DNA of 64,000 nucleotides from assembly GCA_943735955.1 (NCBI GenBank), contig OX030958.1:11267626-11331625 (forward strand), read 5' to 3'. Shown in pieces: positions 1 through 13,300 of the stretch. Position numbers and translations under genes: made by a program. The stretch comes from Piscicola geometra. Lineage: Eukaryota; Annelida; Clitellata; Hirudinida; Piscicolidae. The notes below the pieces were generated by a model that was not told the origin of the DNA, did no database searches, and worked only from the letters and a program-made list of their open reading frames with translations. Position 1 is the first letter of the stretch, and the number at the start of each line of letters is the position of its first letter.

Positions 1-526
1 TATTATAATTATAATAATAATTTTTTTTCTCCCAGTATATAAATCTCCATAAGAAACAAATCACTCTTCATTTTCAAAATTTTGTATTTCAACACTATGA
101 ATTTTCATCAATTATGAAAAAGGCAATATCTAGAAACCATTTAATTTATTTTTTAGAAATATAAACTTTCATTTTATGCGTGAAAATATTTAATATTTAA
201 AAATACATTTTTGAATAGAAGATTTTATATTAATAATAAAGTAATTTAAATGCCCATTTAGAAAGTTTAAAAATCAATCAATAAAAGCAGTTTCTTTAAC
301 GAATTCAACGTATTATCGAACGCGAAATCTTCATTTCAAAGCATATTTATTTCAAAAAAGACTTTTATACGTATAAAAGGGGTCAAACCATATAAATATT
401 TGAAGATAATAGAATCATTTTGTAGGTTTAGTGCATCAAGTATATTCTTTCAAAATATTTCTCTTCATGATTGAGCTCTGTATGTTTTAAATGGCTGATT
501 ATTTGAGGTTCTTTTGTTGTTTTCAG
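1..526. other. AT-rich non-coding sequence
   Basis: No coding exon, RNA gene or named repeat is visible. It is probably intron of the convertase gene whose P-domain exons begin at 1241, because the earlier P-domain and catalytic exons are not in the window. Confidence 0.4.
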
Positions 527-639
527 TTGAAGTAATTGAAGTACCCAGCGATGAGCATTTCAGTCAAATTGATTTTCGAAAAATGTATGCAATTGTTCAA
601 TATTTTAAGTCGATGACAACTGAAGTAATAAAGCTATAA
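527..639 (+). CDS. possible terminal exon of an unidentified gene
   Basis: A good acceptor (T-rich tract ending TTTCAG at 521-526) is followed by an open frame of 36 codons ending in TAA at 637-639. It starts two bases into a codon and reads EVIEVPSDEHFSQIDF then RKMYAIVQYF and onward. I do not recognise the protein. It does not look like the convertase P domain, although it sits just upstream on the same strand, so it could be a chance open frame in intron DNA. Confidence 0.2.
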
Positions 640-1240
640 AATGTTTGCCGTTTTGTAATAATTTTGTTTCGTGTTTTTCTATAGTTCATAAATCAATTTT
701 TCTATTGTAATACTTCATTTATTTATAAGAAAAAACAATTATATGTTAAAACTGCTTCATAATCTACTACTTCGGGTTCTAAACTTCGAACAAATTGAAA
801 GGTTTCATATTAAATCTTGAAGAAAATTCTGAAATAAAGCATCATTTTTAGTATTCTGCCTATTAGTACCAGGTTGAAACTTTAAGGCCACTATATAAAA
901 CCCTATAAAAACAATTAATCAAAATTTAGTTTCAACTGAAACTTTTAATGAATAAAAACTTAAATCAGTTAAAAAACAACATGTATTTTTTAAGTTTAAA
1001 AAACTTAAAATACTTTCAAAAAATAACGAAGTTTAATTGCGTGTTAATGCAGTAAATGTATTTCATTCAAAGAAATACATTCACGCCATTCACTATTTAT
1101 GCATCAAAACGTAAAATAAAAACTAATTGATTAAATTTTATGCTTTTCAAAGAATTTATTTGAACTTTAAAGTTTTTAAAAACAATTTTTAAAAAAAGCT
1201 AAATTCATTCTAAAAGTCTACCGACTACATTCGCCCACAG

Positions 1241-3211
1241 GAACACGTTCGAACATGCTGACACGGAGGTCGAAGGACACCTCGGCAGACGGCTTCAACA
1301 ACTGGACGTTCATGAGCACTCACTGCTGGGGCGAAGACCCGCTCGGAGACTGGGTGCTCGAGGTGAAGAACTTCGCCAGCACTTGTGAGTTGTGGTCGGT
1401 TGGTGAAGGGTAAATTTTTGATAAGCTAAAAAGGTTAGAAAATTGTTTGCATGTCAAATCACGTTTTTATGAATTGAATATAAAAATTATTTCATATATA
1501 TGGTATATGAATATCCCATCAAAAAGCGAAAAGTTATGTCTACATAACCTATTTATCAAAAAAGTAAATACGTGAACTTGTCAAATGTAATTGTTTTCCT
1601 AATAATTCATGGAGATGCCATTTTTTAAGTTGTTATTTGTAACGTTATTTATTTTGTCCTTGTGAAGACTTTTTACAATAAAAAATTTTTATTTTGAAAT
1701 TTATGTTTTTTACAAAAATTAAATTTTACGAGCTTTTTAATACCTACTTAAAACTTGTGTATTTTTTCAAAATGTAAAATTTTGCTTCAAAAACTTTCAT
1801 GACCACCATAAAATCTACAAATACCAACACGTTTCGACTCACAGACTCTCCAGCAAGACTTCACAGATGGACGTTGATTCTACACGGAACTTCTCAAAAG
1901 CCATACCCTTTTTACGAATGGAACCCTCCCTCCCCCTCCAATTCCTACTTTTCCTCCAAGTTCAACCACCCTCACCACCACCAGAGCTTTAACTACGCCA
2001 TTCAACAAAGCAGAAACAATGCTCAAAAATACCACTTAGCTTACCAAGAACCTAACTACTCCAACAGTAAAACGTTTTATCTTTAAATATATTTTTTCCA
2101 AATTTTATTTTTTCATTTGATTTCAAAAAATTCTATACATTAAATGGCTTTGTGGAACATTTCTTTTCTCATAGATGAAAGCCTCTTAAACATCATTTTT
2201 TCGCATGGCATTCTTATTTCCAAATCTTTTGAACAAAAATTTTCTTTTTTTAAAATAACAATTTAATCACTAGGTCAACAAAAATTGCAGAAGTTTGGCT
2301 CTGAGGACCATATTTACGATGCCAATAAGCGTCTCAGAATACATTTCCCGACTCCAAACGATAGACTTTTACTGAAAAGAATGTAGTAGTAATTTATATT
2401 TTTATGTTGAATCATTTTAGTTTTTTTACTTTCATGGAAATTAAATGATAAAAAAAAGTATTTTTCGAAACTTTTAAATTTGTTAATAAAGGTAATTAGA
2501 CCGTGATTGCCATCAGAAAAGCATGCGTTAAATCAACTATTCTATCATTCATCACTGATTTCCATAGACATATGAATGTCTTTTGAAAAAATTTAAAAAA
2601 TTTATTTGAAAAGTATTAAAAGTTTTAGTCGTAAATACTTTTTCTTGAGATTAAAAAAATAGAAATCTTGCTCAACAAAGACTTTGCAGTTTCACGATCC
2701 AAAAAAATACGTAAAAATTTATTCTTTTTTTTATTAAAAAAAGCCATTGAATATATAACATTTGTACACCGATTATTATATAAATAATCAGTTACATTAC
2801 TAAATACAAAAATCCTAAAACCTAATTTTTCAAATTCGTAAAAAAAATCAAAGAAACCATAGAAGTAACATACAAAAAAATATATAAAATCAACTTAACT
2901 AACAACCAACACAAACATACCACCTACAATATGAACGCAAACACCTCCACTTCCACAACGCACACAGACTACCAAAGAAGTGGCTTTCGCAAACAGCACG
3001 TAAGCAAGCCAGGACAGCGCAGTCACCACAACTTCAACGCAAAGACACGCCACGAAAGTCTTCACTCGAGACAAAATCCTTTCCGGCACTACAACGCTCT
3101 CAAACCACACCCTTATAGACTTTCAGAATCATCATCAGCACCATACTCTTGGCTATTTTCTCGCTCTTCATCCTCACTGCCTTACGCTGTCGTCCTCTTC
3201 TTGCTTTGTAA
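1241..3211 (+). CDS. furin/PC-type proprotein convertase, 3' end (P domain and alternative C-termini)
   Basis: Proprotein convertases are secretory-pathway serine proteases that cut prohormones and receptors after basic residues. The P domain stabilises the catalytic domain. Exon 1241-1384 encodes part of a P domain with the family's TRS.ML.RR..DTS.DGF.NW.FM and HCWGEDPLG.W.LEV motifs. Exon 1845-2066 joins in phase and carries the closing RWTLILHGT motif. Exon 2274-2382 also joins in phase and ends in basic residues. Three ends are then possible: reading on to TAG at 2384-2386; splicing to 2968 and ending at TAG 3116-3118; or splicing to 3127, giving a hydrophobic segment (IIISTILLAIFSLFILTAL), a short tail RCRPLLAL and TAA at 3209-3211. 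Both acceptors have the same phase. The catalytic part lies upstream, outside the window. The P-domain assignment is strong. The last exon choice is inferred. Confidence 0.75.
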
Positions 3212-4421
3212 TAATAATATGTATCTGCCAAACGTGGTGACATAAACTTTTACTATTTCTTATGTATAGTAATTTAAATATCTATGTAATGTTGCATAGA
3301 TATACCAACGTGTACAGATAACATATATTTTTCATTTTGAACTGCCAGTATTAATTGAAAACCGATGTAAATTTATTATCTTGGACTACAGTCTTCTTCT
3401 AGTGTATTTGTGGATATTATTTGAATGAATACACACGTAAACACAATTATTTATGTGAGTTCATATGACTCAATAAGAAATTCTTATATATGTGAACTAT
3501 ATATTGTATAAAGGCATAAATTGTCACAAACTTTATTCATTTGTATAAATTTAGAAAGCAATTTCAAGAAAGTATGTTTCTGGAACCAAAATCAATGAAT
3601 TAATCGAACATTTAGTTTGAAATAAGTCTGACCCCAAAACACTTTGAATATTTAACTCTTTAAGTAGAATAAGACTAAAAATTTTTTAAACAATGGTAAA
3701 ACTAGCTTTATTAATTTATATTCATATTTTTCAAGTATATAATAAAAAGGGTTTTTAAAAGTATCATTAAATGAAATATTTACTATAATTAATGATAGAA
3801 TAGGAATGTAAAATTAAACCATCATGAATGCAACGAACTCTTATTGTTGAAGGGTTCTGAAGATATTCTCTTTTACACTTAGTTTCAGAAGTATTGTGAC
3901 GTGTGCTTGTCAGTAATCTTATTCATACTTTAATTACTAATTAATCTTAATTATTTTCTTGTGTCATAACCTTATTTATTTAGTCATTTTTAATTTAGAT
4001 GCTTTATTTTAATAGTTGAATAATAACAATTAAAACATATGGAATATCTTTGAGATGCACAATGTAGTGGACTCAGTTCAGAAAAAGTATTTTTGTATCT
4101 TCAGTCGTGTGTACGATTTTAAGAGCTTGAAACATGGCATTTTGACTTTGAAAAACCATTATTTGCTACTTATTCAAGAACATATATTTTAAGAGCTAGA
4201 AAATGATTGATTTTCAACTATAGCATTTGCTTCTATACTTTGCATACAGGCTATGAAGATTTTTATAATAATCTTTTTTCCTTTCTATTATACTTCACCA
4301 CAGTTTCAAATTTCAGTTTTATCATTATTTTTTATATTTGACTTCAGTCTATTTTTTTATAGATAAATGTATATTTATTTAAAATTTATGAAAATGAAAT
4401 TATTATGATTTTTTTGATTAC
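3212..4421. other. AT-rich intergenic or 3' flanking sequence
   Basis: Downstream of the convertase exons. I see no exon, RNA gene or repeat I can support. AATAAA-like motifs occur (for example near 3740) but are expected often by chance in DNA this AT-rich. Confidence 0.4.
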
Positions 4422-4654
4422 TTTGAAATGGTCTGTCATTCCAACTCTAATCCTATCAAGAGGCTTTAAATCATCCTTATCGTCATCACTTGTACCCTCA
4501 TATTTAATCATTTGTTGTTTTTTTTTCAAACTTTGAATATCTTTCATGAAATTTCATTTATTACTTTATATACAAAGCTGTTTTTTTAACTATAATAATT
4601 ATGTTTTAATAAACTTACTTGGAATTTCATTCTGTTCATAGGATCACTGTGATG
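4422..4654 (-). CDS. two phase-compatible exons of an unidentified minus-strand gene
   Basis: Read on the minus strand, 4654-4619 is a 36-nt exon with a consensus acceptor (long T tract ending TTTTTCAG) and a consensus donor (GTAAGT). Only one frame is open: HHSDPMNRMKFQ. The next exon, 4496-4422 (75 nt, donor GTAATC), stays in phase 0 and encodes GTSDDDKDDLKPLDRIRVG then MTDHFK. Together they give 37 acidic, protein-like residues. I do not recognise the family. No further exon could be joined confidently on either side. It lies between the convertase 3' end and the kinase gene, on the opposite strand to both. Confidence 0.35.
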
Positions 4655-5245
4655 CTGAAAAAATGGATTTAAAAAAAAGATTATTCAACACAAAAATATA
4701 TTCAAAAAACTGCCGAAACCAATGAAAAAAGTGCATTTGTGAAATTATCATAGACGCCCTTTTGTCGACTTGAATAAAATTCACATGCAATTAAGTCACA
4801 TTAAACAGACTATCCAATTGAAATTAAATGAGAAATTTAACTTGAATTGATCATTAAAATGAATTTTTAATACATTCTCTGACTCTAAATGCCTCTAAAC
4901 AAAAGTTTAAAAAATAAAATTATCATCTTAAATTTAAAAAAAAAACTAAAAATGAAATTTCAAAGAATCTTTTGACTTTTTCGACTCTGGCTCATGACAA
5001 GAAGACGGCAATACAGCTTATATTTAAGTGTTTTGAATTGTTCAATAAAAAACCTATTTCATTTGAAATTGATTTATTAAATTATATAAAAAATTATGTT
5101 TTAAGTATCAAATTATATTATTAATAGTGTTTAAAACAGCAATAAAAATAAAAGTAATGAAAATAATAATAATAATTTTTTATCATCATCATCATATTGT
5201 TGAATAACCTACATGGCATGATAATATTTTTTCAAGAAAGTATAA

Positions 5246-5434
5246 CTAGAATGTCATATCGACAAAAGATCTGGTCGCATATCGATCCGGGGCAGCCAAC
5301 GCATGAAGTCGACCAGTTAAAATCATGGAGGGGAGCAGGAAGCTGTGGAAAAGTATTTCGTCGTGCCGCTGAAAAGAGGCTTCCTGACCTCCGGACCAGA
5401 CGATGAGGTAGATAGTGATAGCTTCAGTTTTCAA
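5246..5434. other. GC-elevated segment, possible exon of unknown strand
   Basis: This stretch has clearly higher GC than its surroundings and is open on both strands. The plus-strand frame from about 5251 ends in TGA at 5404-5406, with a possible donor after GATGAG. On the minus strand a T/C-rich tract ending CCACAG precedes open frames. It could be a 5' untranslated exon of the kinase gene or an exon of the minus-strand gene. I cannot decide which. Confidence 0.2.
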
Positions 5435-7098
5435 TACTTAAGTATTGTTGCTCTTAGGTACGATAAAAGTTTCCACTAATTCAAACAGATTCATTAGCTC
5501 ATTTTGTACTTTATAAATTATTCTATACTAATTAATTAAAAGCTTCTAAGTACAAAATTATTTGAACAAATATTATAACATAATATTTAGTGAATGTCAT
5601 TATTTTATTAGACGAAAGTTCATGGAGCGTAGAGTGCGATGGGATTTTACGAGTAGTTTCCATCGATGATTATTAATATGCTTTATTGCTAAAAGCTTTT
5701 ACCAAATAGCGATGAATAACTATCCAAAATATTTTAACAGGATAGCAGAACAGAAGAGACGTCTGTTCGGTTACTTTTCCTGCTAGGAACTGCGTTCAGA
5801 ATGTTGTATAGGATTAGTCAAAGTGCTAGTTTATCTTTATTGCACTGAAATATTCGGGTTTCCTACTTCGAAGTGCTCACCGTTTAATGAATTATTTATT
5901 CAGAGTATTTTAGTTTTGATTTTCCCAGATATTTTTTCGATGTGCATTAACTTTCATATTGAAATAAACTATCAATAGATTTAAGATTTCATCAAAACTT
6001 AACAGAGTGCTAAGTTATTTTTCTATTTTTTTATTAGATGAATTAGTTATATTGGAACATAAATTTTTTTTCATACTCACATAATAAAATCTTTCTACTT
6101 TAAAAAAATATTCGCAAAGGTTTAATCTTATTAGCTTAAAACTCAGAATCTCTGATTTAAATCTTATTTTGAAACTATTAAGTCTCAAATAAGGATTGTT
6201 TTGTACACCAATTCGTTTGAAAACTCGATGAAAATTCAAAAATAAATGTAAAAAACCATATTAGTTATTAACAGTAAAAATAATCCTGATTGGATTCCAA
6301 TTGAATGTTAAGGATTGGTTACTTAAATGGCAACCTTTGGTTTTAACTAACTGAAAACATATTTAGTTGTAATCAATGCTTTTAAAGTGTCATTTGAATA
6401 ATGAGTTCAAAAGTTTTTTTTCTCCAAATGTAGATGATAAAAAACTGTAAATATTAGTAACAATTTAATATTTAAAATTAATGTTATCGAATATTCTTGA
6501 GATTAAACTTTTTGAATGAAAAGAAAGATGGTACTTAGAACAAAAAGAGAGATGTTTTGTCTAACAATGATCATTTCAACTTAAAAAATATATATTAAAA
6601 TTTTTTTCCTTTGTGTGAAAAATATTAAATTTGAAAACTTTCCTTTTTTACGCGAAAACAATTTGTTAAAAGTTTTCATTTCTAATCTAAAAAGAAACTT
6701 TAAATTTTTAAATATAAAATTAAAAGAAAACCGTTGAAATAACTTTTTTTATAACTCATCAGTATAACATAACTGATCCCATTAATTATATATTTAAAAA
6801 AAGTAAATGTTATTTTTATTTGTTTCACACTTAAACTTCGTATTTCTTAATATTTTCATAATATACTAGAAATATAGCTCTAAAATAAAATAGTAAAAAT
6901 GTAACTATTAAAAATTTATTTTGATATTGTATTCTAAAAGTATTTTCTTTCTTCTTTTTTAGGATAAAAATATGAAGTTTCAATTACATTTTCAAAACTC
7001 ATTAAAAAAGCCATATTCATTTCACAGTTTAAAAATAATAAAAAACATGTTTAAATCATGGAAGAAAAATAACGGTTTATGAATATGGTTTTGAGCGC
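5435..7098. other. AT-rich intergenic sequence upstream of the kinase gene
   Basis: No supportable exon, RNA gene or repeat. Short ORFs here are AT-rich and low in information. Confidence 0.4.
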
Positions 7099-7099
7099 A

Positions 7100-7107
7100 T
7101 ATAAATA
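7100..7107 (+). promoter_or_regulatory. candidate TATA box of the PKG gene
   Basis: TATAAATA lies about 220 bp upstream of the first kinase ATG (7320). A GC-richer stretch follows at 7110-7170, then a possible donor in GAAAAGTAAAAT (about 7178-7189) and acceptors ending at 7273 (TTTACAG) or 7313 (TTGTTAG). This fits a short 5' untranslated exon spliced to the first coding exon. It is inferred from sequence only, and TATA-like strings are common here. Confidence 0.3.
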
Positions 7108-7319
7108 AGGAATGGAGGGTATATAGGTTCCAGGTATCGAAAGGCGAGAGTGAGCTTCAGGCAAATTGAGTTGTTAGAAAAGTAAAATTTCCGGTTTGAA
7201 GATTTCATTAATTTCAAATATGTATTTATAATAGATTTTTTTGACACTTGAGTGTTTGAATTTAAATTTACAGCAAATCATAACGATTTAAAGATTTTGC
7301 TGTAATCTTGTTAGGCACA

Positions 7320-10300
7320 ATGGATTCCGCCAAAGCCAGCCAAATGACAGATCAAAAAAAGATAGATGAAGTAGCAAAGTTAGAAGCTATAATTTTCAAA
7401 TTAACCAACGAGCTATCAAGAAAAGAAAAGCAGATCAAAGAACTTACGGCTGAGTTAGATGATTTGAAGATCGAGTTAGCGAAGTTTGAAAGCGAAAAAG
7501 CGAAAAACAAAAAAACACCTTCTGAGACTGGAAGCACTTCGCGAAATGGTGCCAAGACTCAGTTGTCAGCCCCTCTCTTGCGCGACACACAAAAAGAATG
7601 GCTCAAAGAGATGGAAGGAGTTCAGAAACAAAAAGTGAGTTTCGAGATGATATTTAATGTTTAAACATTAATTTCTTTTATTTTATAACACTTTTATAGG
7701 CACAACAAAAACACGACTTGTGAAAAGTCCTTATTTATTCATTACTGTTTCATGAGACAGTTACAAAAATCCATCACTAAGGGCTTCAAGAACCCGAAGA
7801 TTCCACTCAAAAAAACTAAGAGACTGGCTGTGTCAGCCGAGTCGGCGGAGTTTCAGCCAAGCACGACAGCAGATCGAAGGAAGATAATGATGAGGATTGG
7901 AAAAACAACTGCGTTAGTTGTATTTAGATCAGAATGACGTTATTATGAATTATTAATGATTTAGTTTCATCGTTCTTTAATGAAAGGTTATTTAAATTAT
8001 AAATACTTCTTAGACTATACATTTCCGTTGAAGGCTATTTAAACTATTTTTATTCAATTTATCAAATTTTAAAGAAGTTTAAACGTAATTTTAAAAATTT
8101 ATTTATTTATTTTTAATATGATAACAAAATTCATTCTTTTCATTCGCCTAAACGGCTTATTCTTCAAGATGAAAAGTTGTAACACATTTTTCCTATACAA
8201 CACTTAATATCCCATTAGTTTTTGTAAAAAAAGAACTCATTAAAAGATATTGAAATAATTAAATGTATTTTACATTTTTAATTAATTTGATGAAATTATT
8301 TGACAATTTCTCTCAGTACCAAAGAGCTTTTGAGCACGTCTTTGCAAGACAATGAGCTACTCCAAACACTAGACACTTCGCAAATCAAGGAAGTGGTCGA
8401 TTGCATGCACCCGATTGAGTTTTTCAAGGATTCTCTCATAATCAAAGAAGGCAGTCAGGGCTCACTTCTTTTTGCCGTTGAAGGTACTTTAAGTAATCAC
8501 CTTTTTTAAAGTTTTTCTGTTTTTCTTGTTTTGTTGTAGAAACTTGAGTCTTTTTATCGGCGCTAAATGAGTCTTCACACCACATTAAACAGTCCTAGGA
8601 ATATATTTTAAAGCTCGTATCTAATATAGTAAATACTTTTTAGTGATAAAATCGGTATTTGATCAAATATATATTTGTATTTTTAAAGTTAGTCTTGAAA
8701 ATTAGCTCACATTATTTGGAAACTTGTTTTCATATTTTCAAAAAGTAAATTTTTAAAACTATTTTTCGCTTGAAACTAATGTAAAATAGGGATGGAACTT
8801 AATTAAAAACAGCAGATTAAACTGGAAAATATTGTTTAAAAATAGGTTTGTCTAAAAGTAAAAGCTTAATAAAATATTCTCAATTGTGTTACTTTCACAT
8901 TTATCTCACTTTGAGACAAATTATTGAACAGATAGTTTAAAACTCTGTATTTTATTTTTACATTTATATTTATAAGAATTTTTGAAAAATAATTTATTAA
9001 TTATACACACTATGTAACTATTTTTAAAAGTTGGAAAAATTACCAAATTCTCTAAAAAAACTGTAAAAATAATATTTTAAAGTTTCAAACTTTTCATTTT
9101 ACCGTAAAAACAAACATTTTTATAGATAAAAACAGCCTTATTCTAATGAAAATCTTAATTTGAAGTTGTTCAAGTTAATAATATTTGAAATTTTATTATT
9201 ATTATTGCATAAAAATCCAACTAATTATATTTTATGTTCTAGCGTAGAATATTTCTATTAGCGTCAAGATTATCAAATCTTCATTGTCAAGTTAAGCACG
9301 ATGGTGAAAGATAGCAATTTCCGTAACTGCGTTTTTATTTTTAACTCAAAATTATCTTCTTTTATTACCTTCAATTTATACAATTTTCTCATTATGTTCT
9401 ATTTTTTGAAATTATCTGCTTCTCCTTGAATATAAGATAATTAATATTTTAGCAGTTTTGAAATGTATTTGTTAAAATACCATTTTGATTATTTAAATGT
9501 TATATGTTATAATTGTCTTAAAGTTTAGTAACATTTGTCAAATCTTTCCAAAATTTCTCATAAGTTTTAAAATACATGAAACGCAAACATTCTTTCTATT
9601 GTTAATAAAGCTTTATTCCTAAGATACTGCATAAATAGATTCTTAAAGTGTTTTCTTTATTTTAAGCTTTTTCAAATTTAAAGCATTTAAAGCTTCTTGG
9701 AACAAGCTTAGTAGCAAAAAGCTTTTAGTCATAAAGTTTGCATGATGATTTTTTTTCATAAAACAAAAAACGCGTATAAAGTTTCGTTTTTCACAGCACT
9801 TCTTCAATTGCCAAGTTTAACGACACGATGTCTACTTGATGTCATGGACACGAAGGGTTTATAAAAATATTATGTCTGCTTTCAAGAGAAAGATTTTTTG
9901 CTAATTCCGGTTTTTTTAATAATACACTTTTACATATTTTAAAAAAATGACTTTTATTACGTTGAAATTATGAAAATATCTTTTTAGATGTGAATTATAA
10001 ACTTTAAAAAAAGGTTGCTATATCAATAATAAAAAATCCTTTATTATCAGAAAGGCTTAATAGATAATTCTAACTTCGATTAAAAAAACAAGAAATCGTT
10101 ACTTTTAATAAGATTGCGTCTATGAGATGAGTAAGATTAGGACATTGTTAATGTGGAATGAATCTAACAGAAGCCTCAACTGGGATGTATTTGTTTGAAT
10201 TTTTTAATTTACATAGAAAACAAACAGGTCAGTTTGTGTAAAATTCCATTGAGAGTCGTAAAGCTTTTATGGCAATAAAGGATGCAATCAACATGAAAAG

Positions 10301-13300
10301 CATAAGAGCATTGATAATCTTTCCAAGAGTCCTCTTAATAGTTCGTAAAAATTCTAAGTGTATGAGTTTTTGTTTATTTTTTCAAAAAAAGATAAATTAT
10401 TCAGTGGTTCTAATAAAACTTATAAAATAATCGTTAAAGAATAGTTATCAAGCCTTAGACGTATTTTACGGAAAAAATATTTAATAAAATTAAATGTAAT
10501 GAAAATATTTTTGACAATTAAATTGTTATTAGAACATTAATTTATTTAGTTTTAAACGCATAACTAATGCATTTTTAAAGGCTATTTAGCATACATAAGT
10601 AACAGTTTAGAAAAAACTTTTATTTATGAAAATGAAATGTGATAAATTGACGAAAATGAAAACGTTTAAACGGCGGTTTAGTATTTGAGATTGACTTGAT
10701 GAAGGCGTGGATTCGAATTCTAAATGAGGGTTTGAGGAAACTTTATGTTTAGAAAGCATTTAAAAAAGAAACTAACGAGTGTTAGACGAAGGCAAAATGA
10801 AATGTATATTTATTTTGTATAACTTACATGCTAAGTAGCAACTATTGAGAAACTTCAATGATGGTGTAGAGGAAAACTGTGATGATGATACTGGAACAGC
10901 TTATATTTAAGCTATATGTGATTTTAATTAAAAAAAGAAATAAATGATAATAGTTTTCGAAATAAGGATGACTTCAAGACAGGAAAATTATAGGAAGGAT
11001 TACAAATGAATTCCTTTTTAAGCGTTAAGTGCCCGGCTTCTTAAAGAACTCAACGCATAGATTTACCTATTTAGGAATAATTTATAATATTTCAGATTAG
11101 GTTAAAAAAATTAATTTAATTTTTAACAACTTTATTAAAGCTTTTTAGAAAGTAAAAGCTACTTTAAATGATGAAATAACTATTCTTGACGTCTTTTTGA
11201 TAAAAAAATCTAGATCTTTGGACTTTAAAAATAGAACGTATTAGCAAAATAAAAGTTTTTAATCAAGTTTATTTCAACATATAAAAAATGTTTCCTACAA
11301 TGGACAAAAAATGAAATTCAAAATAAATTTTTTTTAAATACAATAATATACATAAATTTTTAAAATATAAAATTAGAAAATAAAAATTAATTTTAGAATA
11401 ACATGCACTCTGTAAATGAGTGTGTTAACATGATTGTATTCACTCCAAATAACTTCGATTAATGAAATACACCAAGAGTGTAGAAACGAAATTTTATTGG
11501 ATAAAAGCATTTCAATATTTTAAAAAATTTACAAGATTTTTCCATTTCATGACAAATTTATGAAATTTATTAAAATAGTTTAGAATGTTATTTTTACATT
11601 TTCTCCAAAACTCCCATTTTAGTTTTAAATTGTTATATAATAGTTTTTCATGTTTAAAATTCAATAAAAATTATTATCATTGGGTAAACATTTAAAATCC
11701 TGGTGAATGACTAAAATCTCATTTCGATTCACGCAGAGGGATCTGTTGAGATAAGTAAAGATGGAAATACACTGGCAGTCATTGGAGTGGGCAAAATCTT
11801 TGGAGAAATTGCTATTCTCTACAACTGCAAAAGAACTGCTACTGCCAAAGGTGATGTTCTTTTAAGAAAAAAGCGTCTCAGTTACTTAGTCTTTTTATTC
11901 TCACCAATGAAGCACTTTGACACTACTCGATAAATCTTATTTTAAAAATAAATAAAAAATATTTTTGTTTTTCCACTTCACCCATCGAAATCTATCCACA
12001 TAAAAAACAAAAATTACGATCAGCATTGAGCGCCTGCAAGTTGTGGGCGATTGAAAGAAAGGTTTTCCAGGCTATCATGATGTCCACAATGCTCAAGAAA
12101 CAAGAAGACTACACTAAATTCTTGCTTAGGTTCTCCAAAATAATTTATTATTTGTTTTTTTCTCTAAATGTTTTTTTTAATAAATATTTTAATTCTAATT
12201 TATTGTTCATATTACTTATATTTTATTTATTTTATTTTCAAATGGGTTCGAAAAAATTAGTTTATCTTCGATCGAAAGCATCGTTCCCGTCGACGTCTTA
12301 TTCTGTTACGTGTTAGAAAATAAAAAAACTATTTTTCAAACTTAATTACTTTTTTAACACTTAAAAAAAGCACAAAAATTTAGTTTTTAAAATCAAAACC
12401 AGTTTTTGAAAGAGGCATTTTGGGACACATCGATCTTTAAATGACAGCTACTTGTGCGAATTTCTTTCACAGCACATCAACCGAAAGTCTGACCTTTTCA
12501 TGCCATTTTTAATGACATTTGCTAATTTCACGTTTTAAAAAAAATTAAAAGTTGTTTATTTTGCTAATGTCTTCAAAGGAACGTGCTTATATTAAGTAGT
12601 TGATAATGACATATATAGTTTTAGCTAAACCAGTCAATAGGTTTCTCAGAGTGTTTTTGGAACTTGTCAAAAGATTTTGTCGGGACACTCACTGAGCCGT
12701 CCAGAAAGAACAGGATTCCTTTCTTAATTTCCATTAGAGTTATTGGCATGCTGGCACAAGGGTGCTGGAAGAAACGGAAAACTCAAAGAATTTTGTTGAG
12801 TCTGAATCAAACATCGGGACATTGGATTGTCATATGGTGTCTAAGAACTTCAAACTGACATTTGCTGTGACTTTTTTTTCATGCCATGTCTGGTTCATAG
12901 AAAAGCCATCTTGATTTTTAGCTAAAAAATTGCAAGAACTAAAAGAAAAGATAGAAGAGTTTTTTTTTTTTTCTTTTTGGTTATTTTGGTGCTTTTTTCA
13001 AATTCGTCGTTTATATTTAACATTAACTTTAATATACGCTTGCTTTCCCTTTTGTTCTGATTCGCAATCTACGTAATGTATAAACTTTTATAGAAAATTA
13101 ATAGCAATCTTAGAAATTAACTCAGAAAATTAATATTACAACTACATTGAACAAGTAAATAAACGCAAAACAAAAAGCTGAAATTTTATATTTTGTGAGT
13201 ATTTAAACTGGATTTAAGTATATTTCTGGTTGTTTTTCAGATTAAATTTTTTTACAACTTCTGAAACTCTTTACAACTCCCTAATGGATCAAGAGGAAGT

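Noticed and set aside
2895..3110. 71-codon hydrophobic minus-strand ORF
   Set aside because: It lies opposite the hydrophilic convertase tail. Hydrophobic antisense text of this kind is expected by base complementarity.
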